This document shows, piece by piece, positions 37,055 to 49,270 of a DNA stretch of 64,000 nt. Origin of the DNA: Ophthalmolycus amberensis (Eukaryota > Chordata > Actinopteri > Perciformes > Zoarcidae). How positions within the stretch are numbered: the stretch's first letter is position 1; every line of letters begins with the position of its first letter. The notes under the pieces are model-generated. The model made no database searches, was not told the origin of the DNA, and saw only the letters and a program-made list of their open reading frames with translations. Both the position numbers and the translations under genes were made by a program. The stretch is taken from the NCBI GenBank assembly GCA_024529925.1, contig JAFEUB010001065.1, forward strand, positions 377,001-441,000, in the 5' to 3' direction.

Positions 37055-40000
37055 AGTAGTACAATCTTACTATGTGAATGTACTATCAAACAATTCCAAA
37101 CACACCATATGACATAAGTGGATACGTACTGTATGGGATACATTAAGTTATATTGGGTATACGGATGTGTACATACCACAACCAGTTATTTATTCACTTT
37201 AAACAAAGACCCCCTTCAAACTCTCCTTCATCCATATGTACAAATAATACAAAACACACTGTGTGACAGTGTGTTTTGTATTAGCACACTGCCCCATGGG
37301 CCTACATGATGTGAGGTTGTCTTTTGTCCTCACACACAACACACCAGTTCGGTGTTATACTCAAAAGAGCTGGAATTGAGAAGAGATGGTGTAGTGTGAG
37401 TGGCTGTATGCGTGTGAGTCCACACAGCTTAAGGTAAAACATATACTGTTTAATGTAGAATTGAGATGTTAACGTTCAATGAAAACAATACAAATGGCTT
37501 ACAGCATATTTATATGTGTATTTAGGTTTTATACATATACACAAAAATACAACTTGAAGGACGCATACTGGTTATTACAGACAGGGTAAAGTTACTGGTT
37601 ATTTAAAACCGTCAACCTAGATCTCGAAGCAGTAATGAGGGGTCTAAATACGAGGGTTTCATTCAACACATATGTACAACGACAACAAGAGACGAAAAAT
37701 ATTTTTTAAAGGTAATTGAAGGTTGCCCAATCGGTCAGCTCTTCCACTTTGTCATGAAAATACAGATTGTTAAATCTCCCGTGTGCTCCTTGTCTCCACA
37801 CGACATGCCTAAACGAACTGCAGCATCTGACAGTCTGCTCCGTACACCCTGGTTGTGGTTTTATAGAAGTCACACAAAGGTATCAGTTTTATAACCAGTC
37901 AAAAGTTCCTCACAGTAACTTTAAGTCAATCTTACTACATTCGGATGAGTCAAAACTTGGATGTATTTAAAAACATTCCAGCAGGAAAATGTCCAAAAAA
38001 CATATTTATTTAGTGTAATTATTTACTGTATGCTTATTATTACAGGCCACTTGAAGATAAAAACAAGGGAACACATACACACACACCATGCTGCATGTCC
38101 TCTACATAGACAAGTGCCCTTCCGCCCTCATGATGTAGCCCTCCCTTCCATCTCATCCTGGATGTATAGTACGTGCTTTATTCTCTGTCTAAAGGGCGAA
38201 TGCTGCTGAGTGTGTTTGTGAGAGTTGCTCCATAGAAAAACTGTACGGCAATACAAGAGACAGCTGAGGCCAGCGCACTCTGCTCCAGTCTCTGTTGTCA
38301 ACTTAAGGCTGGGAGGGCTGTGTAACTGCTTCTTATGAGGCATTGGGAACATAATGCCTTCATCGTATTACATTTTACTGGCTGAATAATTCATACGTGC
38401 ATTTTTATAAAGAATATAAATGAATATGTTGCCATGTACATTTAAGAAGTAATATCTTATATAATATATGCGGCAGCACTTTATCTTGCCCTTTGTTGCT
38501 ACTCGTCGGTGGCCTTACAACCTTAATTAAGACTCAAGAGAGGTTCATATCTTTAGCAATGAGTCTGTAGCATTGGTCTGCTTAACAAACTGGTTTCTAG
38601 TTATATGTAAAAAATGAAAGATTAACGTAGAGTATTAATTGCAGAAAAAGTCAGAGAAATTCCAATTCACCATTCACACTGAAATGTCTTTTCAACGTGA
38701 CGTTTGTGATCGGTTCCACCAGAACTCGGCATGTGTCCACACTGCTCAATGCAAGCTGCCTGATCGGATAGTGATCGGTTATATTTCAAGGTCAATGGAG
38801 CAGCTGTAACAGTGGACAAACACCCCCCCCCCTTATCTGTGCTGCTTACCCTTCCTCCCTGCACTATAAGATGACTTGTATTATTGAGAAATAGCGGCTG
38901 ACAAAGCTACGTTAATTCAGTGACAAACACATTTCACTTGTTATTTTTGCTGCTTACTCTTCCTCCCGGCAGTGTTAGTTAACTTGTTTTATTGATAAGC
39001 TGCACTAAGTTTCATATAGAAGTCGGTTGATTTATTATTTATTTTGAAGCAGAAAGTTTAGGAAATGGTTTTCCTCAGCAGGAAGTAAACAGGACTCAGA
39101 CTGCTCCAGCCTCGGGTTCCCCCCTCTCTTCCCTTTGCCTTCTTTGGGAGAGGAGCTCCCCTGTTGAGGGGAAGATGATGGAGACCTATGTTTGATGAAT
39201 TGTCCGGATTGTGTCCACATGCTGTCCACTCCTCACTGAGATCGAAAAACAATAACGAGTGATCGAAACCTAATGCGAGCAAGTTTTGCTCTGGGAGCGT
39301 GCAGACTTGACAGTTAATGGCATGATCCGATGACAGAAGTCGCGTTGAAAGACAAGTGTAACCACGACCTTCATTTCTGCGGTAAGTTATTTTGTGTTTC
39401 TCTATAATTACAGAAATAATAATTGTCTAGTCTTTGACACACTTTTCTGATGACAGCATGATTGAATACGGTTCAAACCAATTGCTCTAAATCAAATTAC
39501 TGGTTTAATTTCAAAGTAAAACACGTCAGCTGTCACATAATGATCATTGTCCCGGACGGAGGAGGGTAGAAACATCAACGCAAGGAAGTTGTCGGTGGCT
39601 GTGGAATAGTAGGGAACTCTTTTTGTCGAGGGAGTGATGGACACCAAATAATAACCTTCATGCCTCAAGTATTTTAGTTTATCAATCAGCAATCTATGGC
39701 TCTCAGTAGATACTCTGCAAGTACCTAGTTCAGCTGCAAGCCTTATGCCTGCAAACCAAATGCAAAGCGAAGTTTCACCTCGCTTTGCGAAACATGTCAG
39801 AGAGGAAGGGGCTTACCTCCACGTCGACACCAACATCTAATCATGGCTGAAATACCCACTATTGCTGCTTTGAACATGTTGTGAAAGTCTCAGATATGCC
39901 TGGAAAGCAAACGCCCTGCTGTCTGTTTCACCGAGCTGTAGTCACTGTATATAGCAAGTCACACTTTCAATAGATTTCACTATGATATTGTTGGGGATGA

Positions 40001-42504
40001 AACTCACCCCAGCGTGGAGGAGGCCAGACCACACGTGTGTCCAGCTGCTTCGTGCAGTTCACACGCTGCAATAATAACTCTACCAAAACTGGTTTACAGT
40101 TAAAAGGATTTAATCCCACTGATGCAAGTACGATTACAGTTAAACAATGGAGTACATACTCCTATGAAATATTACAATATTACCCACTTTGGAAAAAACT
40201 ACCTCTGGTCCCAGGACACAGCCGTCCCAGGCAACCACACGCTAAAAGAGGCAGAAAAACACTTTCTAGATCCCGCCCTCAACACCGTTCGAAACTCTTC
40301 CCCTTCCGTTTAGCCCAATTCCTATTGGCTAACTTCTCTATGCACTTCAGTAAACGCCTGTCTCCACGACTCTCTATCCCTGAGCTGCTAATACATTCAA
40401 ATGACTGTCAGTTATGGCTTAATCCCTTCTATGATAATCCTTCAGTATAAAAGTTAAACTTCTGCAACTTGGCAGAAGCTTCATGTCTTTTAGCTACTAA
40501 TCCTACAACACTTTATGTTTATCTTAATTATGCATTCCCAATACACTTATGATTATGACTAATTATGAATTATTAATTATGAATTATTAATCACTTTTAT
40601 ATCTACTGAACACACAGTTCTATGCTCAAATTTCTTACAATATAATTGCAATAAATGGATCAAAAGATGCCGAAATGTAAAAAACATGAATTCATGCTTT
40701 GTCAGGTCTGTCTGCCAGATGACAAGAAATCGGCATTTAAATTGCTTTTTTACTGAATGGAGTTTGGATCGATTGGTGCTAGGCTATGCTAACATTGTAG
40801 CTGCTGTTTTAACAATCAAAATAATGTCAGCTAGGCATAAATGTGACAGCAGCGTAATTGTTTATACCATAGATAGCCTATGGGGTGTATATACAAACAT
40901 GTATATACATAGAGTTTCGTCTAGTCTCTATAAATGTCAGGTACTATCGTAGAGCTCTGGGTGACCAAACATGTCTAAGATAATGTTGTCCTACATTTCT
41001 GATGGAACAACTTCAAGACATAAGTTATGACGGGAGAATCTGACATTTGTTGCTCCTATCCGTGTCTTTGCACTGGCTTTGAATGTAATTGCGCCACACA
41101 TAAAGTCTGCTTCGTGTTGATTGTGAATACACCATTAAGGTTGATTCATTCCCGGGGACTTATTTCTCCAGTGGTCCCTGTGCTGTGACACGTTGACAAC
41201 ACTGGTATTGTGTGATCACCTATAGTCATGTATAAAGAGAGAGACTCATCTGGTTGACGATATACAAATCCTGGCCAACTCATCCCCGAAAGCTACAGTT
41301 TGGTTTTAACTCACATCGTGGTGAATCAAGCAACAACGTCTTGGTCGGCCCTAGACTGTAAGGTATCTGCAGTGGGAATGTGATCACCACATCTCGATGA
41401 CCAGTTCACCATTCATCAGTCCTGCCTTCTGTCAGAGTTCATGTTTTCATGACAAGAGCATCTTAAGGGCAGCAAAAGAGTTAGAAAACCACATCGACAT
41501 GGCCTTGGCAGTCTTCTCATTGAAATTACATTTTTGCTTGAATATTTTTATGTTTTTTATTACATATTATCATCAATTGGATTTGGGCTTCAGGACAGCC
41601 ACTTTCAATGAGGCTATACCTGGACAAAAATGAGACAGACAAACAGAAAGACAGACAAGTAGAAAGCTGGCCATCTTCCTCTCTTCCTCCTCCTCCTCTC
41701 GCCTGTCCTCTTCTCTCTCACACACCAATGATAAAACAATGATTGGGTCGTGAGGGAGAGAGGGAAGGATGGAAGGATGGATGGATTGATGGATGGAAGA
41801 AGGGGCTATGAAAATGATAGGCACGCTCGCGAGGGACAAAAAAGCAAAAGAACAGAAACAAAAAAACATTTGAAATGGTAATTTGGAGAGCGAGGAGCTT
41901 CCTTTTCAGGAATAACCTGCAGGAGACAAACAGGAAATAAAAAAGAAAAGGTTGTGTTTTAAACAACTGTGCTGGTGATAAACTGTATATGTGTGTTAGC
42001 ATACTTGTTTTTCCTCGGCATGCATATCCATGGTTGAAGAGGGTATGAGTGAGTGAGGCATGCAGCTTATCAAAGCACACCGTTTGGCTGTCCATGTAGC
42101 CATGGAGCACCTGAAGGTACTGACAGCTCGTGGTCGGAAAATGATTCTTTGCTCACCCTCCAGCAGGAGGCAGCTGAATCCGGTACTGGTCAGATCAATA
42201 ATTACTCAATGGGCAGAACTCTGGGATAACATGATTAAACTGTGTATGTGTGGGAGTTTTCTTCCTTCAGAGCAAGCAGAGTTTAAACTACTTTTCTTTG
42301 GCTTCTTTATTCAAAATGCGTTAGTTGTGTGATTATTTCTTGCTCCAATATTTCAGGTTGTAGTAAATACTAAGCTAGTGGTTTTACCACCTGTACATAA
42401 AGGGGGAATTTTACATGTTGCCAGCATATTACTCTGTCAAATTATTTAGAAATTGAATACTTTGACAAGTAAAAGTCCTAGAATAAACGTTCCTCTCAGT
42501 GGTG
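37055..42504. other. Gene-free interval of 5.4 kb
   Basis: No gene assigned. The longest frame, 40037-40450 on the plus strand (137 codons), has no recognised domain and its codons look unselected. A GATG/GGAT microsatellite patch lies at 41767-41797. A short tandem ATTATGAATTATTA repeat lies at 40561-40592. Confidence 0.45.
38840..39030 (+). repeat. Degenerate tandem duplication (period about 110 bp)
   Basis: GCTGCTTACCCTTCCTCCCTGCA followed by GACTTGTATTATTGA (near 38842-38887) recurs as GCTGCTTACTCTTCCTCCCGGCA followed by AACTTGTTTTATTGA (near 38950-38996). It may be an old local duplication or part of a repeat I cannot name. Confidence 0.55.
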
Positions 42505-42966
42505 CAGAGATGGCAAGTGGCCAATGGTATGCCACTGTTGTTCAGCGGTATATACCGATCCCTGGAGTGGTATGCCACTCCGTTTCCACAACATATGCCA
42601 TTTAACATTGACAGTGGAAGTCCATTGTCAGACAGACACACCAGTACCGCCTCCTGATGCATATGCAAATTGAATGCAAATTGGTTTGATTTACGAACAG
42701 TGATTTTTTTGACTTTATTGACAAAGTAGCGCAACACAGCGGCAGATACCACTGATACGACTGGATATGATACCACTCTGATTCAACAGCATATGTAATA
42801 TGAACGGCACACTACTCAGATTCAACGGCATATACCACTGATATGAACGGATAGCGGCACCTGCCTTCAGGAAACGGTATATGTCGTTGGAAAAGGAGTG
42901 GCATACCACTCCAGGCATATACCGCTGAACAACAGTGGCATACCATCGGCCACTTTCCCATCTCGG
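42505..42966. mobile_element. Palindromic element with about 90-bp inverted ends
   Basis: About 460 bp. The left arm (42505-42600) and the reverse complement of the right arm (42870-42966) share AGTGGCC, ATGGTATGCCACTGTTGTTC, AGCGGTATAT, TGGAGTGGTATGCCACTCC and CATAT words almost without change. Each arm also holds its own near-palindrome (GGAGTGGTATGCCACTCC). The tip CAGAGATGG / CCGAGATGG fits hAT-type MITEs, but no 8-bp TSD is seen. A 17-bp direct repeat (GGCCACTTTCCCATCTC then GGCCACTTTCCCATTC) marks the right edge. No coding capacity. Confidence 0.72.
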
Positions 42967-43519
42967 CCACTTTCCCATTCATTATGAATTGAGAGTCTGA
43001 AAAATGTATGCTTTCATTAATGACAAGATATACATCTATGGGTGCATCACAGGGTGCTCAGACAACTACTACTAGAAACTTCTGATCAGAAGTTGAACCA
43101 ATAGAGATACATATTCAGCTGGTTCTTAATATCCATATTGAGGCCCCTGTGAGACAATCAAGAATGAGTGTCATTATTGTCCAACTTGTCGTTTTGCTGA
43201 GCTCACCTCAGAACTGTGTGTGACAGGAGTCAACATGGAATTGTTAGCGATAGGTGAAATGCTATGGCCAAAAACTATGTCGTCAGCTCAGTTAAGACAA
43301 AGATTCACGACCAGATGAATTGAAATCTGCAACTTCTCGCAATGCTCCTCTGGATGCAGAAATAAGTTATTTTGTGTAAAGGGCTATGAATAGTTACCCT
43401 ACTTCTCTCTTGATTTATTACCTCAGTAAACATCGTAAACATGAGTGTATGGTCTCAATCTCTAGTTTCAAGTCTTCTTCAATACAGCATGATGTTCATT
43501 TCGTACATTATGGTCCATT
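42967..43519. other. Non-coding interval
   Basis: Nothing assigned beyond the duplicated right edge of the preceding element. Confidence 0.4.
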
Positions 43520-43892
43520 TAGAGTACAATAGACCATAAAGCAGGGGATGCTTTAGGGCGGGGCTACCTTGGGATTGACAGGTCGTTACCACAGGGTTCT
43601 TCGTTCTGGGAGTTGTCCGTGTTTTCGTCTTACATCTTTAACCCTTTCACAGTGTGTTTTCACTTCATCAAAGTTAACATTTTAGTCGCCTAAAAATGTA
43701 TTTTTCAGCGTTCGGTTGTACTTAGCTCCGCCCTCTCGTTTCACTTGTGGTTGCAGAAAACTAAGATGACAACAGCCAAAAACCAAGATGGTAATGACCA
43801 TGATGCCGAACTCAAGGCTTCAAAACCGTAGTCCATAAACCAATGGGTGACGTCACGGTGACTATGTCTACTTCTTACTTACAGTCTGTGGA
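43520..43892. repeat. Candidate common fish interspersed repeat
   Basis: The order of words GGGATTGACAGGTCGTTACC, CAGCGTTCGGTTGTACTTAG, CCGTAGTCCATAAACCAATG, GGTGACGTCACGGTGACTAT and TACTTCTTACTTACAGTCTG is one I recall from many percomorph sequences as a high-copy repeat. I cannot name the family, and ends were not defined. It includes a perfect CRE (TGACGTCA) near 43850. Confidence 0.5.
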
Positions 43893-45006
43893 TGAATGGT
43901 CATGGATTTGGAGCTGTCCATTGGTGCGAAATACCCAGGGAGTTATGTAAACGAATGCCGTGAACTTGAGACAGGATATCTCTCCTCTTTATTCAAATTC
44001 TCCTGTCTATTTCCGGAGCTGTTCTGTCATTTAGAGGAGTTGGTGTCACCTCTAATCAGCAGAGGAAACACTATCGAGACAGCCTTTCACCTGGGGAATG
44101 GCTGATGATAATGGTGCACTTCTTGAGCCGTTGCCATGTAAACAAGGAAAGTTTGTTTGTTGATCTTATCTGAGTTCATTTGAATGCTGTGGTCATATAT
44201 ACACGGCTGTTCTTCTAACTAATTTATGAGGGGATCCTCTCTTTCCTTAGCCCTAAACCTTTTAACCTGCTGTCTGTAACTGATTTGACCGGCTGACATC
44301 GCTCCAAGTCGATTGCCTGTTGAAACAGGTGACACGTTCTAAAACCAGCCACTGGTAACTTGACAAGCTGAGTTGCAGGCGACACTATCAGCCGGCTTGG
44401 GTCTGAGACCGGACAGTTCACACCGCTGCAACTTTTCCCTAAGACGTTCTGAAACAGTTTTGTCTCGTGACGAATCTTTGGTCTGAACTGGGCTTTACAC
44501 CAATATTTAGAGCCAGCAACATTCTGTCTCCTATATGTGAAAAGGGCTTCAGAAAGCTTGCACGCTGTCATGTGAAACTCAGTCTTTCAAAGTAACAAGA
44601 CAGTCGCCTCTCTGATCATGCCCTTGGCTTAGAGTCCATGTAACTAAACCAAGGTGGACATTATGCAGCAAGGTGACTAAAAATATGACTGATCATGAAT
44701 GAGTTCTGGCAGAGCTGCAGGCGGCTGGAAGGCAACGGTGCTGACTGGGAAAACACAACCCCATAATTTAGTCTGACGGAACTGTAAAGCAACCAACACA
44801 CGCACGAGCAATTGTGGGGCTGTGTGTGTCAATATGTGTGCTCCATTAGTGTGCATCTTGGCGTTGTGTGTTTAATGTGTGTGAGTGTAATAGGTACCGT
44901 GTGCTTGCTGAGGTCTTGTTTGCCCATCTTAAGTCAATTAAAAGGAAATAAGGCGGCTCTGACCGGCCCGTGAACCAGCTCCCTCAGCTGAGAGCTTGTC
45001 TGCACA

Positions 45007-45046
<40 letters not shown>

Positions 45047-45531
45047 AGCTAACACAGGGAGGCCGATAATGCTCCACAACCGGCAATCGACCCTGTGTCC
45101 TGCTGTGTGAGAAACAATGGCTCTGAGGCTCTGTGAGAGTGTGAGTGTGTTTAGTATGGCATGTCTGACCAGGCTTCAGAGGGAAACTTTTAAAGACAAC
45201 ATCAGACACACAAGCACACATTCCCTTTGTTACTGCAGAGGAGAGCCAAAGAATGCATTTATGTCCTGGAGACACCAACACAACAGTCAGCCTCGTGATG
45301 GACGGAACCGTCATGAAGCTGAGGCGAGTCACCGTGCCTCCAAACTTCCACTGCAATTACAACATTATAGTAACAGAATTTCCTAATATCCGTTCGCAAC
45401 GTGCTGATTGCTTGGCTCCCAGAAGTGCTGCTTGTTAGTATATCCAGCATCCAGCAGCAAAAGTGAACTGCAGTCAATGTGAGCTGCGGGCTTGTGAAGG
45501 CCAGCTGAAGACAACATACTCGACTCCGCAG
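43893..45531. other. Non-coding interval
   Basis: No gene assigned. A stretch near 44400-44510 with GGACAGTTCACACCGC and TCTGAACTGGGCTTTACACC has the flavour of a DNA-transposon end, but no partner end was found. Confidence 0.4.
45010..45046. repeat. (CA)n microsatellite
   Basis: Pure CA tract of 37 bp. Confidence 0.95.
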
Positions 45532-45539
45532 ATGCGTGT

Positions 45540-45905
45540 CAGTGGCGGGCCATGCATTCTATACCTGGGCCTTCAGTGCTGTCCTGCAGCTGGAACACCT
45601 CCTAATAACCTCATGATGATGCCACAGCTATTTGTTTCTAGGGGTGTAATAATACACGTATTCGTATTAAACCGTTGGGTACGAGGCTTACGAACCGAAC
45701 AATACGTTTGAATAATACCAGTGCATTTGGAAAATGCAGAAGCATAAATTGTGGGAAATATAATGTTTTCGGTGAACTGCGCTCATGTAGGAGACAACGG
45801 GCTGTGTGACCTCTGAACCCGGAAGAAATAAAACCAAAACAAAAGACAGCTGAGGCACCGCAGTGTCTTCTGGGAGGCTACGCTAAACTAGCTTAACAAA
45901 CACAT
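45540..45905 (-). mobile_element. Truncated hAT copy, relative of the 35.5-37.0 kb element
   Basis: Starts CAGTGGCGGGCCATGCATTC at 45540 and matches the reverse complement of about 36730-37046: the shared words include ACGTATTCGTATTAAACCGTTGGGTACGAGG, the TTATTTGTTTCTA block, and GGCTACGCTAAACTAGCTTAA at the inner end. Homology stops near 45905. The far terminus is missing, so this is half an element in inverse orientation about 8.5 kb away. It could have lost its end through the insertion or deletion that preceded the Rex1 arrival. Confidence 0.8.
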
Positions 45906-46271
45906 ACATGCAGACAGATGGAGATTCTTTGCATTCTAGTTAGATGTTCAATGAAAAGACAAACAATTTCAGGCTGGTTACTTGGTTTTTGATAAAATCA
46001 TGGTTAAACGTTGTGTAATACTGATGCTCATTACCTGGAGAGGTTGGAAGGAGATTTACATTTTTTTAAACATTATGTTAAAATGGGCGGAGCTAACATT
46101 AGCAGAGTACCTTAGCATATCATTAACTAATGTTAGCACTGTGCTACGCTAGCTAGTGAAGGTATACCGAATGTATACACGTGCTGTATTTGCTTTTTAA
46201 TGATTGTAACAGTGAATATAGACCTACCCAGCTTCACAGGAACACTGTTGTTTCTTAATAGATTGTCTTTT
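45906..46271. other. Short non-coding interval
   Basis: Holds several GCTAACATTAGC-like words (46088-46160). Nothing else assigned. Confidence 0.4.
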
Positions 46272-49015
46272 AAGATAAGATAAGATAATCCTTTATTAGT
46301 CCCTCAGTGGGGAAATTACAGGATTACAGCAGCATTGCTCACAAGTAATAAAATAAAGATAAAAAACAAGTAATATAATAAACTAAACAGTAAACAGTAG
46401 AACAGTAATAAAATACAGTAAGATACGACAGTATACGACAGTATAAAATACGACAGTAAGAAGAGTATTAGATATACTAAATATGCCAGTATATACAGAA
46501 TATACAGAATATACAGAATATACAGGCGGATCAGGTAAATACTTAAAACATATTGGATATTGCAAGGATTAGATGAGATATTGCACCAGGTGAATGAATT
46601 AAAGTGTTCAGTGTGTGCAAAGTGTTCGTGTTCAAGTGTTCAGTGTGTTAGTGGTCCACCGAGAGCAGTTTGTTGTGCAGCCTGACAGCAGCGGGGAGAA
46701 AGGAGAAAGGACTTGCGGTACCTCTCCCTCAGACACCGGGGGTGAATCAGCCGGTGACTGAAGGAGCTGTGCAGAGCTGCCAGAGTGTCCTGCATGGGGT
46801 GGGAGGCGTGGCTCATCAGGGATGAGAGCTTCGCCATCATCCTCCTGTCTCCCACCACCTCCACAGTATCCAGTGGACATCCCAGCACGCTGCTGGCCTT
46901 CCTCACCAGTTTGTCCAGTCTCCTCCTGTCAGCTGCCGCGATGCTGCTGTTCCAGAAGACCACTCCATAGAAGATGGCTGATGCCACCACGGAGTCGAAG
47001 AAGGTCTTCAGGAGTGCTCCCTGCACCCCAAAAGACCTCAGTCTCCTCAGCAGAAAGAGTCTGCTCTGTCCTTTTTTATAAAGAGCGTGAGCGTGGTCAG
47101 TCCAGTCCAGTTTATTGTTCAAGTGAACACCCAGGTACTTATACGACTTCACGACCTCAATGTCCAGTCCCTGGATGCTCACCGGTGTCGGAGGAGGGCG
47201 TTTGCCCCGGCGGAAGTCCACGACCAGCTCCTTGGTCTTGCTGGAGTTGATGTGGAGGCGGTTCCGCTGGCACCATCCTAAAAAGTCCTGGTTTAGTTCC
47301 CTGTATTCTCTGTCATCATCGGCGGAGATGAGGCCGACGATTGCAGAGTCGTCAGAGAACTTTTGCAGGTTGCAGTTTGCAGAGTTGTGTTTGAAGTCCG
47401 AGGTGTAAATGGAGAAGAGGAATGGAGCTAGAACGGTTCCCTGTGGGGCCCCTGTGCTGCAGGACACCCGATCTGACTCACACTCCCGTATCCGCACATA
47501 CTGTGGACGGTTGGTGAGGTAGTCCAGGATCCATGCAGTGAGGTGGTGGTCCACCCCGGTCTGCTCCAGCTTGTCCCTCAGAAGCAAAGGCTGGATGGTG
47601 TTGAAGGCACTGGAGAAGTCGTAGAACATGACTCTCACAGTGCTTCCAGCCTTTTCCAGGTGAGAGAGGCATCTCTGCAGCAGGAAGATGACGGCGTCAT
47701 CCACCCCGATGCCGGACTGGTAGGCGAACTGAAGTGGGTCCAGGGATGAACTCACCAGAGGGCGGAGATGGGCAAGGACCAGCCTCTCCAGGGTCTTCAT
47801 CAGGTGGGATGTCAATGCCACCGGCCTGTAGCTGTTGAGGTCCTTGGGCCGCGGGTTCTTTGGTACCGGTACCACGCAGGATGTCTTCCATAGCTGTGGT
47901 ACTTTCCTCAGCCTCAAGCTCAAGTTGAATATGTGCTCCGCTATCCCGCACAGCTGGTCTGCGCAGGTTTTGAGGAGCCTTGAGCTGATGCCGTCTGGAC
48001 CCGTGGCCTTCCTCGCCTTGATCCTCCTCAGTTCATTCCTCACTTGGTTGAGGGACACTCTGGGGGGTGGGGTGCTGTGTGTTGGAGTGGGGGTGGGTTG
48101 CTGGTCGTAGGGTGCTGGGTGTGAGAGGTGTGGAGGGGAGCCGAGTGCTGTGGGAAGGGGGGAGGTGGAGGGGGGGTAATAATCCACAGGGGATGCAGAT
48201 GATGGGGGTTGCAGCAGCAGGGAGGACTGGGTGGGGGGAGGGGTGGATGGCTGGTCAAATCTGTTAAAAAATAAGTTCAGCTCATTCACCCACTTTTGGT
48301 CCCCCTCAGGCTGTTGGTTGGGCCCCTTGAACCCAGAAATCGCCTTGAGGCCCTTCCAGACCCCGGCGGTGTTATTCTGCTGCAGCTGGTCCTCCATCTT
48401 CATCCTGTAGACATCTTTCCCCTCCCTGATCTTCGTCCGCAGCGCCCTCTGCACAGTCCTCAGCTCCTCTTTGTTGCCAGATCTAAAAACCCTCTTCTTC
48501 TCCTTGAGGAGGGCCTTTATCTCCGGAGAGATCCAGGGTTTGCCATTTGAGAAACACCGTACAGTCCTGGTGGGTACGGTGTTCTCAACACAGAAGTTAA
48601 TATAGTCCGTGATGCAGTCGGTGAGACCGTCGATGTCTTCCCCATGGGCATCACTGAATACCTCCCACACAGTTGTCTCAAAACAGTCCTTCAGAGCCTC
48701 CTCGGCTCCATCGGTCCATCGTCTAACTGTGCGGGTCACAGCTGGCTGCTTCTGTGCAAGAGTTGTGTACACAGGCAGGAGGTGCACCAGGTTGTGGTCA
48801 GATCTGCCCAGGGGAGGGAGAGGTGATGATATGTATGCCTCCTTGGTGTTGGCATAAAGAAGGTCCAGTGTTTTATTGTCTCTGGTGTGGCATTTGACAT
48901 ACTGGGTGAATGTGGGCAGAGTGGAGGACGGAGGGGCATGATTAAAGTCCCCAGAGAGAAGGAGGAGGGCATTGTTGTGATCACCAGTGATACACTGATC
49001 TGCAGGCTTTAGCTT
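46272..49015 (-). mobile_element. Rex1/Babar-type LINE, 5'-truncated
   Basis: A non-LTR retrotransposon of about 2.74 kb on the minus strand. Its 3' end (lowest coordinates) has the sequence CCTTTATTAGTCCC followed by a (TAAGA/TTATC)n tail at 46272-46292, characteristic of Rex1 elements of fish. The 3' UTR also holds an ATACAGAAT tandem repeat (46493-46525). The 5' end breaks off inside the endonuclease domain, the usual result of incomplete reverse transcription. No clear TSD. Confidence 0.82.
46640..49015 (-). CDS. Rex1-type ORF2: partial endonuclease plus reverse transcriptase
   Basis: The frame is open from 49015 (just after an in-frame TAG at 49016-49018) to the stop at 46640-46642, 791 codons without a break. 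It begins inside the AP-endonuclease domain: LLLLSGDFNHAP (GDFN active-site box), then LDLLYAN and GRSDHNLVHL near 48810. The reverse transcriptase follows: NSYRPVALTS, FYDFSSAFNTIQ (motif A), STGAPQGTVLAPFLF, and FSDD (residues about 553-556) as the catalytic box, where most relatives have YADD. A proline-rich linker lies before it. There is no true start because the element is truncated; a 715-codon frame can begin at a GTG at 48787. It lacks a complete endonuclease, so autonomous mobility is unlikely. Confidence 0.85.
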   Translation of the reverse strand, partial: KLKPADQCITGDHNNALLLLSGDFNHAPPSSTLPTFTQYVKCHTRDNKTLDLLYANTKEAYISSPLPPLGRSDHNLVHLLPVYTTLAQKQPAVTRTVRRWTDGAEEALKDCFETTVWEVFSDAHGEDIDGLTDCITDYINFCVENTVPTRTVRCFSNGKPWISPEIKALLKEKKRVFRSGNKEELRTVQRALRTKIREGKDVYRMKMEDQLQQNNTAGVWKGLKAISGFKGPNQQPEGDQKWVNELNLFFNRFDQPSTPPPTQSSLLLQPPSSASPVDYYPPSTSPLPTALGSPPHLSHPAPYDQQPTPTPTHSTPPPRVSLNQVRNELRRIKARKATGPDGISSRLLKTCADQLCGIAEHIFNLSLRLRKVPQLWKTSCVVPVPKNPRPKDLNSYRPVALTSHLMKTLERLVLAHLRPLVSSSLDPLQFAYQSGIGVDDAVIFLLQRCLSHLEKAGSTVRVMFYDFSSAFNTIQPLLLRDKLEQTGVDHHLTAWILDYLTNRPQYVRIRECESDRVSCSTGAPQGTVLAPFLFSIYTSDFKHNSANCNLQKFSDDSAIVGLISADDDREYRELNQDFLGWCQRNRLHINSSKTKELVVDFRRGKRPPPTPVSIQGLDIEVVKSYKYLGVHLNNKLDWTDHAHALYKKGQSRLFLLRRLRSFGVQGALLKTFFDSVVASAIFYGVVFWNSSIAAADRRRLDKLVRKASSVLGCPLDTVEVVGDRRMMAKLSSLMSHASHPMQDTLAALHSSFSHRLIHPRCLRERYRKSFLLSPRCCQAAQQTALGGPLTH

Positions 49016-49270
49016 CTATTGTTATCTTTTTGACCTGTTTCTGCTTCTTTCATACACATATTGTACACCCTTCTATCTGCGTTATTTAATTTTTCCAAAA
49101 ATTAGATAATATTTATTCAGGGATGTGACAGTGTGTTCTCCATGGTAGTTCTGATAGCTAGAGGGAGTAGCAGCAGGGGGCGGGACTTAGTGAAGGGTCA
49201 ATTACAATGAACCCTGTTTCCTGGTACAGAGATAACCACACAGCATCGCCATGGAGACCTTACGGGAAGG

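Noticed and set aside
44224..44571. 115-codon minus-strand frame in a possible DNA-transposon remnant
   Set aside because: Words like CTGAACTGGGCTTTACACC suggested a transposon end, but no partner end, TSD or transposase motif could be found.
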